64,000 bases of DNA, taken from the NCBI GenBank assembly GCA_004352715.1, contig SCFE01000002.1, forward strand, positions 5,398,144 through 5,462,143, given 5' to 3'. Positions 48,145 through 60,530 of the stretch are shown piece by piece. The translations under genes and the position numbers were made by a program. Origin of the DNA: Hofstenia miamia. Lineage: Eukaryota > Xenacoelomorpha > Acoela. Below the pieces are notes generated by a model. The model saw nothing but the letters and a program-made list of their open reading frames with translations, was not told where the DNA came from and ran no database searches. Within the stretch, counting starts at the first letter, position 1, and each line of letters starts with the position of its first letter.

Positions 48145-48639
48145 TATATATATATATGTTTAAACATAGCTATGCATTTGAATACAGCTTAAAAAAGATT
48201 TGTAAATATTTAAAATTAATGGCTAAAAGACAAGAGGCATTGGCAACCATTGCAAGTGTTGAACATTACCTTTGCAATTTTCATAAATCTGCAACTTTTT
48301 ATATCCCCGCATAGATCGCTATACTTTTTATATTACTATGTATAAAAGTTTGATATCATTCTAAACAACTTGAAATTTCAGTAATAGTCTAATTTGTAAT
48401 AGCACAAAACATACGCCTCAACTCCCGCATTCGGCAAATGAACAAGCGAAATGGTAATTCAGGCCTCGCCGAAAACGAATTATAGCCCAAATTTAATCTC
48501 AATTTATCAGCAGCAACAAGCCGATAATGAATTGTTTACAATTGAAAATGAGGCAATATTGTGCAAGCATTAGCCTCGTTAGTTTTATGTTTGAGGTGTA
48601 AGAATACTGTATATTTTCAATGGAATAAAAATATTGTTT

Positions 48640-48910
48640 TACCCCTTTATGTGTATAATCTCTGAAATGGAGAGGCTCTCCTCATTGTGCTCAAAAGAAA
48701 GGTCACATATGTTGTGAATATTTTCTTTTCTTGCCATACTTACTCCAATGTTCTCCTATAATTTCACATCCAAATTGTTCTAATCACATAAGATGGAATT
48801 TCAAATCTAACAATAGTGAACAGACTTTTCATATCTGTTTGTCAGTCTTCCTGACTGATGTCGTTGTAGATTTCGCTTACAAGAGAATCCAAGTCGTCAT
48901 TAATAAGATT
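48640..48910 (-). other. Two short acidic open segments
   Basis: On the minus strand, about 48910-48850 reads INDDLDSLVSEIYNDISQED-stop, and from an ATG near 48738 a 32-codon frame reads MARKENIHNICDLSFEHNEE, then SLSISEIIHIKG-stop. Acidic, serine-rich composition is unlike the surrounding random frames. They may be exons of an unrecognised gene or the N-terminal part of a transposase relic. The link between them is not established. Confidence 0.2.
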
Positions 48911-49393
48911 TATTTGTAAATGGATTAAATGAATTTTTTAATCAAAATTTAAGATTTCTACTATTTTGAATAATTTTAGTACTAAGGTTTTTCGTTAAAC
49001 AACGAGTGAATTTAAGTGGATTCTAACATTTATTGAACATAATAATGAACTTTTCATTGTTAAACTAAGCGGTGAAAATTCAAAACAAGATCAAAAGTGG
49101 TATGCGATAAGCGCTTATTCTTTTTTAGCAAATTTTCATGATTTAGTTGCAAAATTTCAGTTTATGCAATAGCACCAGTTGAGGTTAAATTTAATAGCTG
49201 TTGGTCTTAAATCAACACCGACAAGATTTAAGTGAAATCAAAGCACTTTAATACAAGTATCTACTTATATTTTAGGTTATTCTGCTTAGTTTTAGAATTG
49301 ATGAGTTCCATTGCCAGAAGATTACAAGAAAAAAGTTTTCAATAAATCTACATGTTTTCTTGTTTAATTTGAAACCATATCATCTCAGACAAT

Positions 49394-49451
49394 TAGCTTA
49401 AATAATAATACCAGTTGAACAGAGGCGGTGGTGCAATCAAGGTATTTTAAG

Positions 49452-49487
<36 letters not shown>

Positions 49488-49491
49488 AGCG
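49394..49491. repeat. Duplicated contig end (left of 17-N gap)
   Basis: TAGCTTAAATAATAATACCA through GCGAGCG, including an (AT)n tract at 49454-49484. The same sequence follows the gap at 49509-49604. This is almost certainly an unmerged contig overlap. Confidence 0.9.
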
Positions 49492-49508
49492 NNNNNNNNN
49501 NNNNNNNN
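49492..49508. other. Assembly gap (17 N)
   Basis: Lies between two copies of the same ~96-bp sequence, so the true gap is probably negative (an overlap). Confidence 0.97.
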
Positions 49509-49604
49509 TAGCTTAAATAATAATACCAGTTGAACAGAGGCGGTGGTGCAATCAAGGTATTTTAAGATTTTATTTATATATATATATATATATATATGCG
49601 AGCG
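49509..49604. repeat. Duplicated contig end (right of 17-N gap)
   Basis: Second copy of 49394-49491. It differs mainly at the AT tract (TTTATTTATATA before the repeat), which is probably what prevented merging. Confidence 0.9.
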
Positions 49605-51680
49605 AATTAAATACACTGAATTTAACCTTTCTAAGGCATTTTTTTGGCAGCACCTGTCAGCCTCCCAGTAGCTACTACCCCACAGTCAAATTTTGCCTAT
49701 TCTGCTATTTAACTCTTCATAGTTCAAAAATGGAATTTAAGTTGTCTTCATATCTTTTTATGCCTCGAACAATACAGAATCTTAACACTAGAACAGCAAG
49801 CACTCCTTGAGAATATATGTACATCTAATGTTTCAAAAGCGAAAGTTATTTAATTGAAATAAAATTTCTACTAATACCAAATTCAATCAGATTATTAACA
49901 TAATTGGAAGTATATGTAACTGCTAGTGTCTTTGCTGAATTAATAATGAAGCAAACAAAAAGGCTTACATGTCATTTTGACCAATCGTCGCGTTTCTAGT
50001 GTTAAGGAAATATATGTTAAGTAGACTATTAATTAATGGTAGATTTTAGTTAAAGATTTTCGTAATATGCGTTTGATAATGGGGGAAATTTTAAGAATAT
50101 AAATTTACAATCAATATAATAGTGATTTGTTTTCGTTCTTGCGTTATTATACCTCCATAAAATATTTGATTACACTTGATTTAATATTTTTGTTATCATA
50201 TTTAATTTCTTATCTAAGATATAAATACCATGTTCCCAAATTGAAATGACGGCGACTGAAAATACACGAGAAAATTTGCAATGCTTTTTCTTGAATTACA
50301 ATGTCATCATAATGTGTTTAAACACTGTGAATTTCGAGGCTGTAAAACATTCCACAAATTTCAATGTTCAAGAGGTTTAACCAATTATAAACGATAAAAC
50401 TTTCACATAGGAAATGGATAGGTAGGTCAATGATTTTTTTTCCCTTGGAATTGGACTGGAAAACTTAGACCGCTATTGTCTATATTCATTTAGTAAGTGG
50501 GTCGGCACTGAACAGAAGTTCACTAAATATTCAATATTTTACTGTATTCTATAAGATTTGGACTTGTGTTGGAATGCATTAAAAATGTCCATCTATTTAC
50601 AATCAACTCTGAATTTAAATAAATTGAAATTGATGTACCTAGCTATAAATAAACACTTGGAATTCAAATTATTCAAAAGTTTACTTCACTTTAACGGTGT
50701 GAAAAAAATTGGAAGTCTAAAATGTGGATCATGTCTTACGTAACAATTGCTTTTTCTAATATTCTATTAAAACTGATCATTTATACCATTAATTGATGCG
50801 GCGTGTCGCACAAGATATGTTTGCATAATTAATGAAACAATTTCTATAGCATGAAAGGCGTATATTGAATTCATGCCATAATGACATTTAAATAGATTTA
50901 GCAAACGCTCGATTTTTAAAGGATATCCTATTTTAATATATATGTTAGTAGAAAAGCCATTTCCCCAATCTGTTAAATTGAAGTAACTGATTGTTACAAT
51001 ATGCTAAGTGATCAAATCTCAAGAATAATTCAGCTAATATTTTGGTATAAATTAAAATTTGTTTGAGAAGGCAATTATGCCAATCAACTACTGATGCTCA
51101 CACTTGATGGCACATTATGCAATGCTAGCTACAATTACAAAAGGTAGGCAAAGCTTATAATAGAAATATGGGCGGACATCACATCACACACGGATTATTC
51201 CAATTGGATAATTCACTATCAACACTGTCTTCATTTTCTGACTTTATATGAGAAATTGAGTGTTGCACAAGATTGGTATTTGGATCAGCTTCTTAGACCA
51301 ACATTTCGAGCATGACTGTTTCAATTTCTTAAAAATTCTGGATGGATTGCGGCAAGACTAGTCAAATATTCTGATATCTTTCCAAAATGTTTTTATAAAT
51401 TCTGTCTTAATCAATCAGAGTCACATCTATTATTTTCTACAGACGATCTCTGCTTCTATTTTAAATAATATCACATTAATATTCTACTCACAAATATGAT
51501 TTGAATAATTGTTGAAAATTTTGGGGCTTTGCTCCATTTTAAAATGAGTTAGCATTTCATTATAGGCTTCTTTGTGACTGAACTGCATTCATTTTAATGG
51601 TTTGAATGTGTAAATAGTATTGAAAATGTGCTTTAGATTATGATTGTTGTTTAAAAAAAACTTTCTTACCGCGGGAGTAG
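49605..51680. other. Gene-free stretch
   Basis: AT-rich, no supported gene. The only notable open frame (50558-50743, 61 residues) is Leu/Lys-rich and unrecognised. Confidence 0.5.
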
Positions 51681-51684
51681 AGAT

Positions 51685-51723
51685 CCCCACACCACACCAC
51701 ACACACCACACCATATATGGTGT
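51685..51723. repeat. CCACA-rich tract ending in a 16-bp palindrome
   Basis: CCCCACACCACACCACACAC continues to CCACACC and then the perfect palindrome ACACCATATATGGTGT (51708-51723). A GGTGTGGTGT tract of complementary type recurs near 54335-54385. Confidence 0.75.
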
Positions 51724-51856
51724 AGAGTGGGAATGAAATTTTGACTTATGGAGATTCCTGTGGGGATTTGTTCGGCAAACATTTTTGTAGCCGCCTCAAT
51801 AATTAAATATCAGTTTAAAATGCTGTGTCAATAGTAAGTGCTGCTTTGCTTAATCG

Positions 51857-52952
51857 CAGGGTTGCATATGGAAATGGAACTTTCCATTCTATTTTATTTC
51901 TAGATTATGGAAATGGTAATGGAAATCATTTTATGAAATGGAAATTTAATGGAAATTTATGGAAATGGAAATTCCAAGAACAGATATTTTCAAGATTATA
52001 GAAAATGTTCACACTCTTTAAATTAATTCATATATAATGCAAATTCTAAGAACAATAACAAAATGCATTAAAATAGCCAAAATAGAAAGACACTTGTTGA
52101 GGCTATCAGGCTCGACAGACTTAATAAATTCTTTCACTTATTTCATCTCTCCATAGTCCATAACCGTTGTTAACAAGAGAATTGAAAAGAGCAGGGTGAA
52201 TACAACAATAAAATTGGGTTAATACCAAATGACTCTGAGTAAGCACGGAATAGTCCCACATGATTTCAGATACTTCAAGTATTCAATTTTTCACAGAACT
52301 TTAACTGAAATAATTTCTATGACTTTTACAAATCAATTTCATACTTAAGGAAATCGATTTCATTCTTATGATATTAAATTTCATACTCGTGAAATTCAAT
52401 TTCAAAATTGCGGTTGCATAAGCGGGAAATATATCTGTAGAACGAATAGAAATGAGATTTAAAATTGGCTGATACCAGAATCAAAGCAATCCAACATTCC
52501 ATAATGTGTGCCTTAGCAAATCTAACCAGGTGTCTGAACTGAATTGAAATTGTGGTTCACATTATAATTAATTTGACCACTTAATCCTATGGGATTTAAT
52601 GTTATTAATCCTGTGAAATTAGGACTAAGTATTTCATTGGACGGTGACCAAAAATGAATAAAATGAATAATCTGAAAACAAGGATTTCAAAATATTACTC
52701 ATAATTGTTACCAATTGTGGTCAAAATAGAAGGTATGTCATGGAACCAGCAATTTTCATGGGAGTAGAATCAAATCCTAAATGTGACTAAGTGGGACTGA
52801 ATCAATAAAATTCTGGTTTACAGAACCCTATCAACTAGCTCTAAAATCTATGGAAGGATATGGAAATTAATGGAAAAATATGGAAATAATTTCAAAATAA
52901 TTTGGAAATGGGATGGAAATGGAAGACATTAATATTTCCATATGCAAGTCTA
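51857..52952. mobile_element. hAT-like non-autonomous element with ATGGAAAT arrays
   Basis: The left end CAGGGTTGCATATGGAAAT (51857-51875) matches the inverted right end TAGACTTGCATATGGAAAT (52952-52934) at 15 of 19 positions, including a perfect TTGCATATGGAAAT. Flanks are CTTAATCG (51849-51856) and CTTAATAA (52953-52960), an imperfect 8-bp duplication. Tracts of ATGGAAAT/ATGGAAATTT fill 51862-51975 and 52850-52925, in the same strand at both ends. The middle has no transposase and is ordinary AT-rich DNA. This is a MITE of hAT type. Confidence 0.75.
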
Positions 52953-55900
52953 CTTAATAAAAATAACTTTTGAAATAGAAATGAATAAATTTGCTTTTAA
53001 CAGTCATAGCATAATCCAAATTTGGGATACACTTTTTGATTTCGTGAGTTTTTCGTAATAATTAATTTTTTCCAAGTTTCTTAAAATTTACGCGCATTTT
53101 ATACATTTTTTGCAACACATAAAGTTATTGTTGGTAAATTGTTTGAATGAGTCTACTCTTAGGGATAAACGTGTTAGCTTGTTCCAAGTATTTGCCTCTG
53201 AAACTACCATCAATATTCATCAAAAGACACTGTAGTAGGCAAGGTTTAGGTACTTGTAGGTTTTAATTTGCAGGTAGTCATATTTTCTAATAACATGTTA
53301 TTTTTCAAATGTCATTACTTTGTTTTTCAATAATGAAAGCTATATATAATTTCTGATTTGATTACATGGATATTTTTCTATGAACTACAGAGTAAGAATT
53401 CAGATATATTCTGGTTTTTTATGCGACCAATGTTAAAGCGTCAGAACAGTACTAAGCCAGAACATTGCATTTGAATTACTTACGAAATATGCTTCTATGA
53501 ATGTAAAGTCATTTTATATTTTAAAAATGTGAGTTTTTCCGAGTTGAAATTCGAAATTATTGAGAATTTTTTAATTTTAAGATGTGAATTTTTGCTTTAG
53601 GAATACACACAATATCATCCCAGGTCTCAATTAACGCAAAATTTAAAATCAACGTCGATTATAATTGTAAAATTAAGTTGATCATGTAATTATTGGTTGA
53701 GATTTCCTACAATAACGAAATTGGTGTTTTTATAATTACTATAATGGTAAAAGAATGTCTTATGAATTTTAATGTTCTGTCCAGAACCAGGGGAATACTT
53801 TCTTCAAAAAAATAGCTGTAGCAGTAAACCAGACAAGCTCATACCGTGTCATGTGCACCACGCGCCATTTTGGTTGAACGTGTTTATGAGCCTGCTATTG
53901 CAAAGGTACTCATCAATGCCAAACAAAAGAACATAATTTATTACTGCTTACAATCAACGAAAAAGTTTATTAGTCAAACTTAATATGGACTGCCTACGAT
54001 TAGGTAGGACATGTATTTAGTATATTACATCCATATACATAGAATATATTTCTCATTGAAATTTGAATTGAGATGAGCCGATACTATTGGAGTCAATAAT
54101 TTACAATGAATCAATAAAAGATTTCAGAAATCTAAAAAATCATATTATATTAAAAGTGTTACTGAATATACCTATGCTGCGAATATAATGATTTATTTTT
54201 AAAATATTATAATTTTATGTACATTAATGCATATTAAAATATACATATAATCTTCAGCTTCGTATTTATAAATTTGACATTTTTGTCAAACATTTTGCTG
54301 TGGGGGTTTGGGGGCAAATTCTTAATCCTGTGGTGTGGGACCTGTGTTGTGTATTTGTAGATATTTCTTGCGGTGTGGTGTAGGTTGTTGGTTTAAAAAT
54401 GTCCCCCATGGCAATCATGCAAAAACCGTATAAAACATAGTGTAGGCCTCTATATTTCATCAAGTGCAAATAGAATAATAAGACACCTAACCCATACATT
54501 CGCGTAAAAAATTTGGCTTACAAAAATAGCATCCCAAATAATTTTATTTTTTTTAAATTTCTGTGATAACGAACACTGAAAATCAATACAAACGTAATTT
54601 TAAGGTCTTATATACTGTAATGAAAGAAAAAATTATAAACTCAGGCGTGAAATGATTTCATTCATAAATATGTAGTATACAAATATATTTTTTATCACTA
54701 GTTCAAAATTTACTAAAATAAATGGAAATCTTTCCTAGAGCAATTGCAATTTTGACATTGTTTGGATAAATATAAAATTTTATCGAATTATAGAAAATTT
54801 ACGAGGAAAACAAATTTATCATTTCTGATGAATTATAGCATTTAAAGCTTTTTTTTAGGATTTCTAAAATTTGAGTATAAAATTGCACTTGTCACATTTT
54901 TCGTCAAAAAATTATTTTTATCTTTTGAAAATTTTTTACCAGTCAAAAGAAATCCCGTCCCATTTATTAAGTCTACAATATTTAAAACGATGAAATTTTA
55001 TTTCGCAGAGTATTAATTGTATAACATGTATTGTTTCATGTTGTTTTTTACAATTCCACTATGAAATAATCAAGATTGAAACTAAGAGTACCTATATTTT
55101 TACACTATTGCTTCCAATACTTTTGATTTTACAATGTGTCCAAAAATTGATTATCTACATTTCAATAGGCTACTCATAGTTGATTGAATATTGAGGATAA
55201 ACAATTGAGTTAAAATTATGGTTGAGCATCAAATGAATGCCCGGGAAATGTCAAGAACCGAAACCAGTTTATGATAGAAATGAGATTCGGTGATAGTACA
55301 ATGAAATCCCTAATTTTGTTTATTTTTTCTGACTCCTGCGAATTGTTCCTGAAAAAGAACTTGGCTTTAGATTTACAAAATGAAAAGAGTCTAAACTATC
55401 TTCAAAAAATATTTAACTATCAAATACTAGGAAATATGCACATGTGTATTTGAATTTATCAAAATCAATTCTCTTGTATTTTGAAATTACGTGTGGTTTG
55501 TTAATCATACAATGCTCAAATTTTGACCTTAAGCCAGCAAATTTGAAGATAAGGTGAGTGCCGATTACACATGTACTAAGTGCAATTTTAACTACTTTAG
55601 CAACTGGGATTAATGAAATTGCACATTTTTAGCATTATAACATTTATTTTGTACTGTGACATGTGTTTGGAATCTATATAGTTGAATTTTCCATATATAA
55701 GGGATTTCAATGTATCTACTCGATTCCGCAAATGAAGTGTTTTATTTGAAGCAATATTAAATTCAGCAGCTTCAATTTTTTATAGTAATAATTAAATTTT
55801 TAAGTATGGAAATGGCTACAATTTCAATTCATTATAGTTAAGGTAAAACTCCCGATTATCCACACACCTTTGTTCAAGCTTAGAACATACTTTGAAAATG

Positions 55901-56198
55901 CTGTATAATCTAATGTGTCTGAGTGACAGTTTCTCAAAATACATTTAGTTTAAATGGTTAAAAATATGTAAATTGAAAATCACATAAGTGAATAACAGCG
56001 TGATAGAAACAGCAGTAATAATTTTATTTTCATGAGTTGAATATTTCACTGCATATATTTTTGATGAAAACAAAAATTTTATTTTTCAAAAATATCAAAT
56101 TTTGCATCTTACGCATGTGAAGTCAACAGAAAGATAGTACTCTGAATTATGTCTTCAAAATTCATTATTTCTAAGCATTATTACCCAAGCAAAAAATG

Positions 56199-56201
<3 letters not shown>

Positions 56202-56234
<33 letters not shown>
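56202..56234. repeat. (AT)n microsatellite
   Basis: Sixteen AT units. Confidence 0.95.
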
Positions 56235-56236
<2 letters not shown>

Positions 56237-56900
56237 TTGAAAAATTATTGCCTAAATATATGAAATTAGGTGTGAACTTTCCCATTTTTGACATAAAGTT
56301 CATGTTGTACAGTGCGGCTGACATATAATTTAAAAACATAAAATCGGGCACAAGATTTTTACTTGCAAAGAGTAATATTTCACTATTCTACGTAAATATC
56401 ATTGTTACAAGACCATGAATTGTGAATTAACATAAAAAATGTTATAAATACCTTTATTATGCAGGAAGTTGTAATAGTAGTGAAGTAAAGGAAAGCTCCC
56501 GTGTTTATTCGAGTTAGATGCGCTCAACAACTCATGGAAAATATACTAAAAATAACCGTGTTCTCGTACTATTTTAAAGAAATTATTTCATCCAATAAAC
56601 ATGGCTAATAATGATTGGCTGAACCGCTTTTGGAGAATGCTCCGTTAAACGATATATTATTTTCTTCAAGTAATTGACCGATTATTTTGCACTAATGAAT
56701 AAATTAATTTTAAACCAATTGACAAAAACCGATGGTTGCACAATTCTGGATTCTAAGCACACACTATCAACTATGAAGAGATGAAACAACAAGTATGTTG
56801 TTTTCATGTAAACTTTCACAAACAATTTACGCATCAGGCTAAAAACTAACAAATATTGAGAATTATTGTAATGCCAAAGTGAATACGTCGCGAATCTACT

Positions 56901-56902
<2 letters not shown>

Positions 56903-56938
<36 letters not shown>
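56903..56938. repeat. (AT)n microsatellite
   Basis: Eighteen AT units, then GTATATG. Confidence 0.95.
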
Positions 56939-56944
<6 letters not shown>

Positions 56945-58569
56945 GTTGTTTAGGATAAAATTTGTTATTAATTAAGCAAAGAATAATTTGTTAGAAATAG
57001 TGTATATAATTTTCTGATTTTGACCCCTTCGAACCGAGACCTTTTAAAACGGCTCAAAAATGTTTTCTACCTTTATTATTTCAAATAAATATAATAAAAC
57101 TTTGGAAGTTTAATAGTGGAATTTTTTTCAATTTTTGAAAACAGCAGACAGATTTGAGATTTTGGGTTTCCTGCGACCATTCGGTCGTTTTATCACAATT
57201 TCATTCATTTATTTATAGGATTGCTATTAATTACAATGTAGAGTGGAAGCATACATAATTGCATGTAATAATATTTAAAAATGTGTCACCATCGAGATTT
57301 CTTTGCAATTATAGAGAATTATGTTTAGAACTTTGACACCATTGCGGGATTTAGTTAAACAACGAAACATATTACATGAGTTTAACAGTATATGGAAGCT
57401 TTTCTATCTACTTTTTCAGCATGATAATCAATTAAGTTGACTATTTTATAGTAGTACTTACAATAAATTAAAATAATATCAAGTCCCTTTCAAAAGCAGT
57501 AATTACTTTAGATAATTAATTTCGTCATTTCATTATAGTTGCCATAGTCCCATTTCAAGAAAATTAGACTGCAGGTGGGCTCATTAAAACACCAAAATTG
57601 ATTAAATTTCAAGACAAAGACCTTAAATTCTTTAACCCTAGACTTGTAACACGTCGGTTGACGTTATAGGAAATTACTGTCTCTAATATAAGAAAATCAT
57701 TTCCCATCCAGTCTTGAGTATCGTATGATATCAGTTAATGTTTTTTAAGACAACCGACTTCCAATTTAAAAAGCTGTATTTTTATTTAAATTGAATTGCA
57801 ACACTTGTTCTATTTAATCATAATTTGTTTACAGAATAAACGGCTATTATAATTACACAGATGCAGATATACACCAGATTGTATTGGATTCCTACAATTG
57901 CATCTGGTCAATGTATACCCACATGCAATATTTGGCAGCTCACTACTAAAAGGCTATATAATATTTTGATCAAACAATTTGTGATTTTCTAATTTTTCCA
58001 TCACCATTGTTTAACACAAGATTCTTTGCTATTTTGAAATATTAGACTAATTGCAGAAATATCTTTATTAGTATTCAGTTTATATTACTCAAATTTCAAA
58101 ACTAATTATTTTTACAAATTTTCACTCGTATTTGTTATTAAGATGTTGTAAGAACTGATTTATTACAATGAATTTAGGACTTGAGCCTTGTGCAATTAAA
58201 TATTAATTGTGACTTAAATGTATGATACATAGAAACATATTTCTTAAATCTGCTTTGAAATAAGAATAGCAACATTTGCCATCTGGAAATCTAAGTAAAA
58301 TTTCCTTTAATCTGGCGCTAGGAACTCATCTTTTATCAGATTAAGAGCATTGGGGAAGTCTCTACAAAAATCAAAAGTTAAATATTAATTAGAGTTCAAA
58401 AAAATTAATGACATCAAATATCATGGAATTGTTAACTCGAAATGTACAAGGGGCTTTAAACTGTGGCATATCTTTTGATGTCTTACATTTGTTTGACATT
58501 CATAAAAAATGCATTGGCAATGCGTAATTAAAAATACATTATAAAACAATGTATCGAATTAAATTAAAC

Positions 58570-58594
58570 ATATATATATATATATATATATATA
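58570..58594. repeat. (AT)n microsatellite
   Basis: Twelve AT units. Confidence 0.95.
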
Positions 58595-59438
58595 AGGGTG
58601 TTTTATCATATAATGGAAAAATAAAGTATGTTAAAAATTGTTAGCACAGGCCTCACCATCAAAAGAAACTCCTCATATTCTTCGACTTAGTGCTATTTTA
58701 AGGGCTCAGCGTTAAAGCTTCCTGATGAATCATTTACAAACTGTAGATTTATAGCGGTACTTTGAGTTTGTGAGTCTTGAAAAATCTGCTCGAAGATCTG
58801 GGGTGTAAACGTCTTGCCAAATGTGAATCGGATAGTTTCTCATGTTTGACTGTCAACGAAATCGGAAACTCAATTAGCTGAAGTTAATTCATTGACTTTC
58901 ACAAAACATGAGGTTTTTTGATCATGTCTTCTCCATCTTGTTATTGGTTTGAGAATCTTTATCACTATTAATCCAAATCTTTGTCTATAAAGGACTGTAG
59001 TGTCTATAATACTTCCATGTAAATTATTGTGAATACCTTAAAATGAAGGAAACTGTCAGAACTTAAATTAATTTAGTCAGCTGAAATGTGTAAGTCAAGA
59101 GAACTCCACGTTTTGTTTACTTGTTTGGATTCAGTTGAGGTAAAAACAGGATCATTTTCATTAAATAGGTAGTCTTAGCCATTCACATTGCTTTTTGATA
59201 GGCACCTGGCTCTTTTAAACGAGGTAAAATGGAAGTCTATCCACCCAAATATACAGGAGCAAGTTGGATTTGTGAGTTAATTATTTCTTGGATGCGTACC
59301 AGTATGGATTAGTTTCTTGAAAGTAACAATCATTAACGAGATATGGTAGTATAAAAACGTTATGCATGTGCAACCTCTAAATATGCTTGGATTAACATGA
59401 AATTTTACATAGTGCATTTTTACTACAAATGAAGCCAG

Positions 59439-59479
59439 GGCAAACCCGTGCTGGAGTGTTGATAGAATTGAACCACCTG

Positions 59480-59527
<48 letters not shown>
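59439..59527. repeat. Duplicated contig end (left of 87-N gap)
   Basis: GGCAAACCCGTGCTGGAGTG followed by a short unique tract and (AT)n (59483-59527). The same 45-bp unique sequence restarts at 59615 after the gap. Confidence 0.9.
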
Positions 59528-59614
59528 NNNNNNNNNNNNNNNNNNNNNNNNNNNNNNNNNNNNNNNNNNNNNNNNNNNNNNNNNNNNNNNNNNNNNNNNN
59601 NNNNNNNNNNNNNN
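59528..59614. other. Assembly gap (87 N)
   Basis: Lies between two copies of the same contig end, so it is likely an unmerged overlap across an AT microsatellite. Confidence 0.97.
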
Positions 59615-59659
59615 GGCAAACCCGTGCTGGAGTGTTGATAGAATTGAACCACCTGAACA

Positions 59660-59698
<39 letters not shown>
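59615..59698. repeat. Duplicated contig end (right of 87-N gap)
   Basis: Second copy of 59439-59527. Its AT tract has a different interruption (ATATATTATATATA near 59660). Confidence 0.9.
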
Positions 59699-59700
<2 letters not shown>

Positions 59701-60522
59701 TATGAATACGTTTAAGAGGAGATCATTGTATTAATTTATAATTTGAACATGATAGTTATTATTAATTAATAAACAAATAATTGCCGCTATTGTCAGACTT
59801 AAAAAGAACATATTGAATTCTTGACAATGATAACGTTATAACTGGCTTTCAGCACGAGTATAAATTTCAGAATTGTGAATTCAAATTTCCTTTAATTATT
59901 TATCAGAGATATATTTTCCAACCAATAAACCGATACCCATGTAAAGGCATTCCGTGATATGCCACCATTAATGCACATGATGTTTGAAGTAATGCAAAAT
60001 TCAAATTCATTGTGAAATATTTTGTGTAGTTGCTATTTCAATTTCCACAACTCAATGGGCTTTTCAAACGTTGATTCTCAATATTTTTTGAAACTCCGAG
60101 TGCATTTACATACAAAAACATGTAAATATACTACAGACATTAAATTTGGTCCATTTAAAAATGGCGAACATTAAGATATTTTTAGAGAGCTCATTAAAAA
60201 GTCATAAGGTGGAAATGAAATTTCACATAAAAATTGAGATGAAACTTAAATTGCTAAAATGAAACATGATACGTCATCGAGGCAGAAAGAGTTGTGCAAG
60301 AATAATCTCTCAATACATGGGTCTGGATATGCTTAAGAATATTTAAGTTAGTGTAAAGGAACATGTAGTAGAAGAATGTATTATAAAATAAAATTCACGC
60401 AATTCACGCATATTCTATGAGGAGTAACAAAAGGAGTCTTTGAAGTTAAAAACTAATATGCGAATAAAATAATAAGACAACAGCTCAGTAACATATGTCT
60501 TCGTAGGCAACAGGGAAGGGAA
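59699..60522. other. Gene-free stretch
   Basis: AT-rich; I see no gene. ACAGCTCAGTAAC at 60480-60492 has a close match just beyond the next element (ACAGCTCAGTCAC, 61375-61387). Confidence 0.5.
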
Positions 60523-60530
60523 GTGATTAG

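Larger units (their letters stand above)
52961..59438. other. Gene-free stretch
   Basis: No supported gene. It holds a G/T-rich patch at 54295-54385, and (AT)n tracts at 56202-56234, 56903-56938 and 58570-58594. Frames such as 54266-54499 (minus) translate the G/T patch and are not credible. Confidence 0.5.

Noticed and set aside
47160-48314. 384-residue plus frame across the 893-N gap
   Set aside because: Continuity through Ns is meaningless and the ends show no domain.
54266-54499. 77-residue minus-strand membrane protein
   Set aside because: Its C-terminal half translates a G/T-rich low-complexity tract, and no start context, homology or neighbouring exon supports it.
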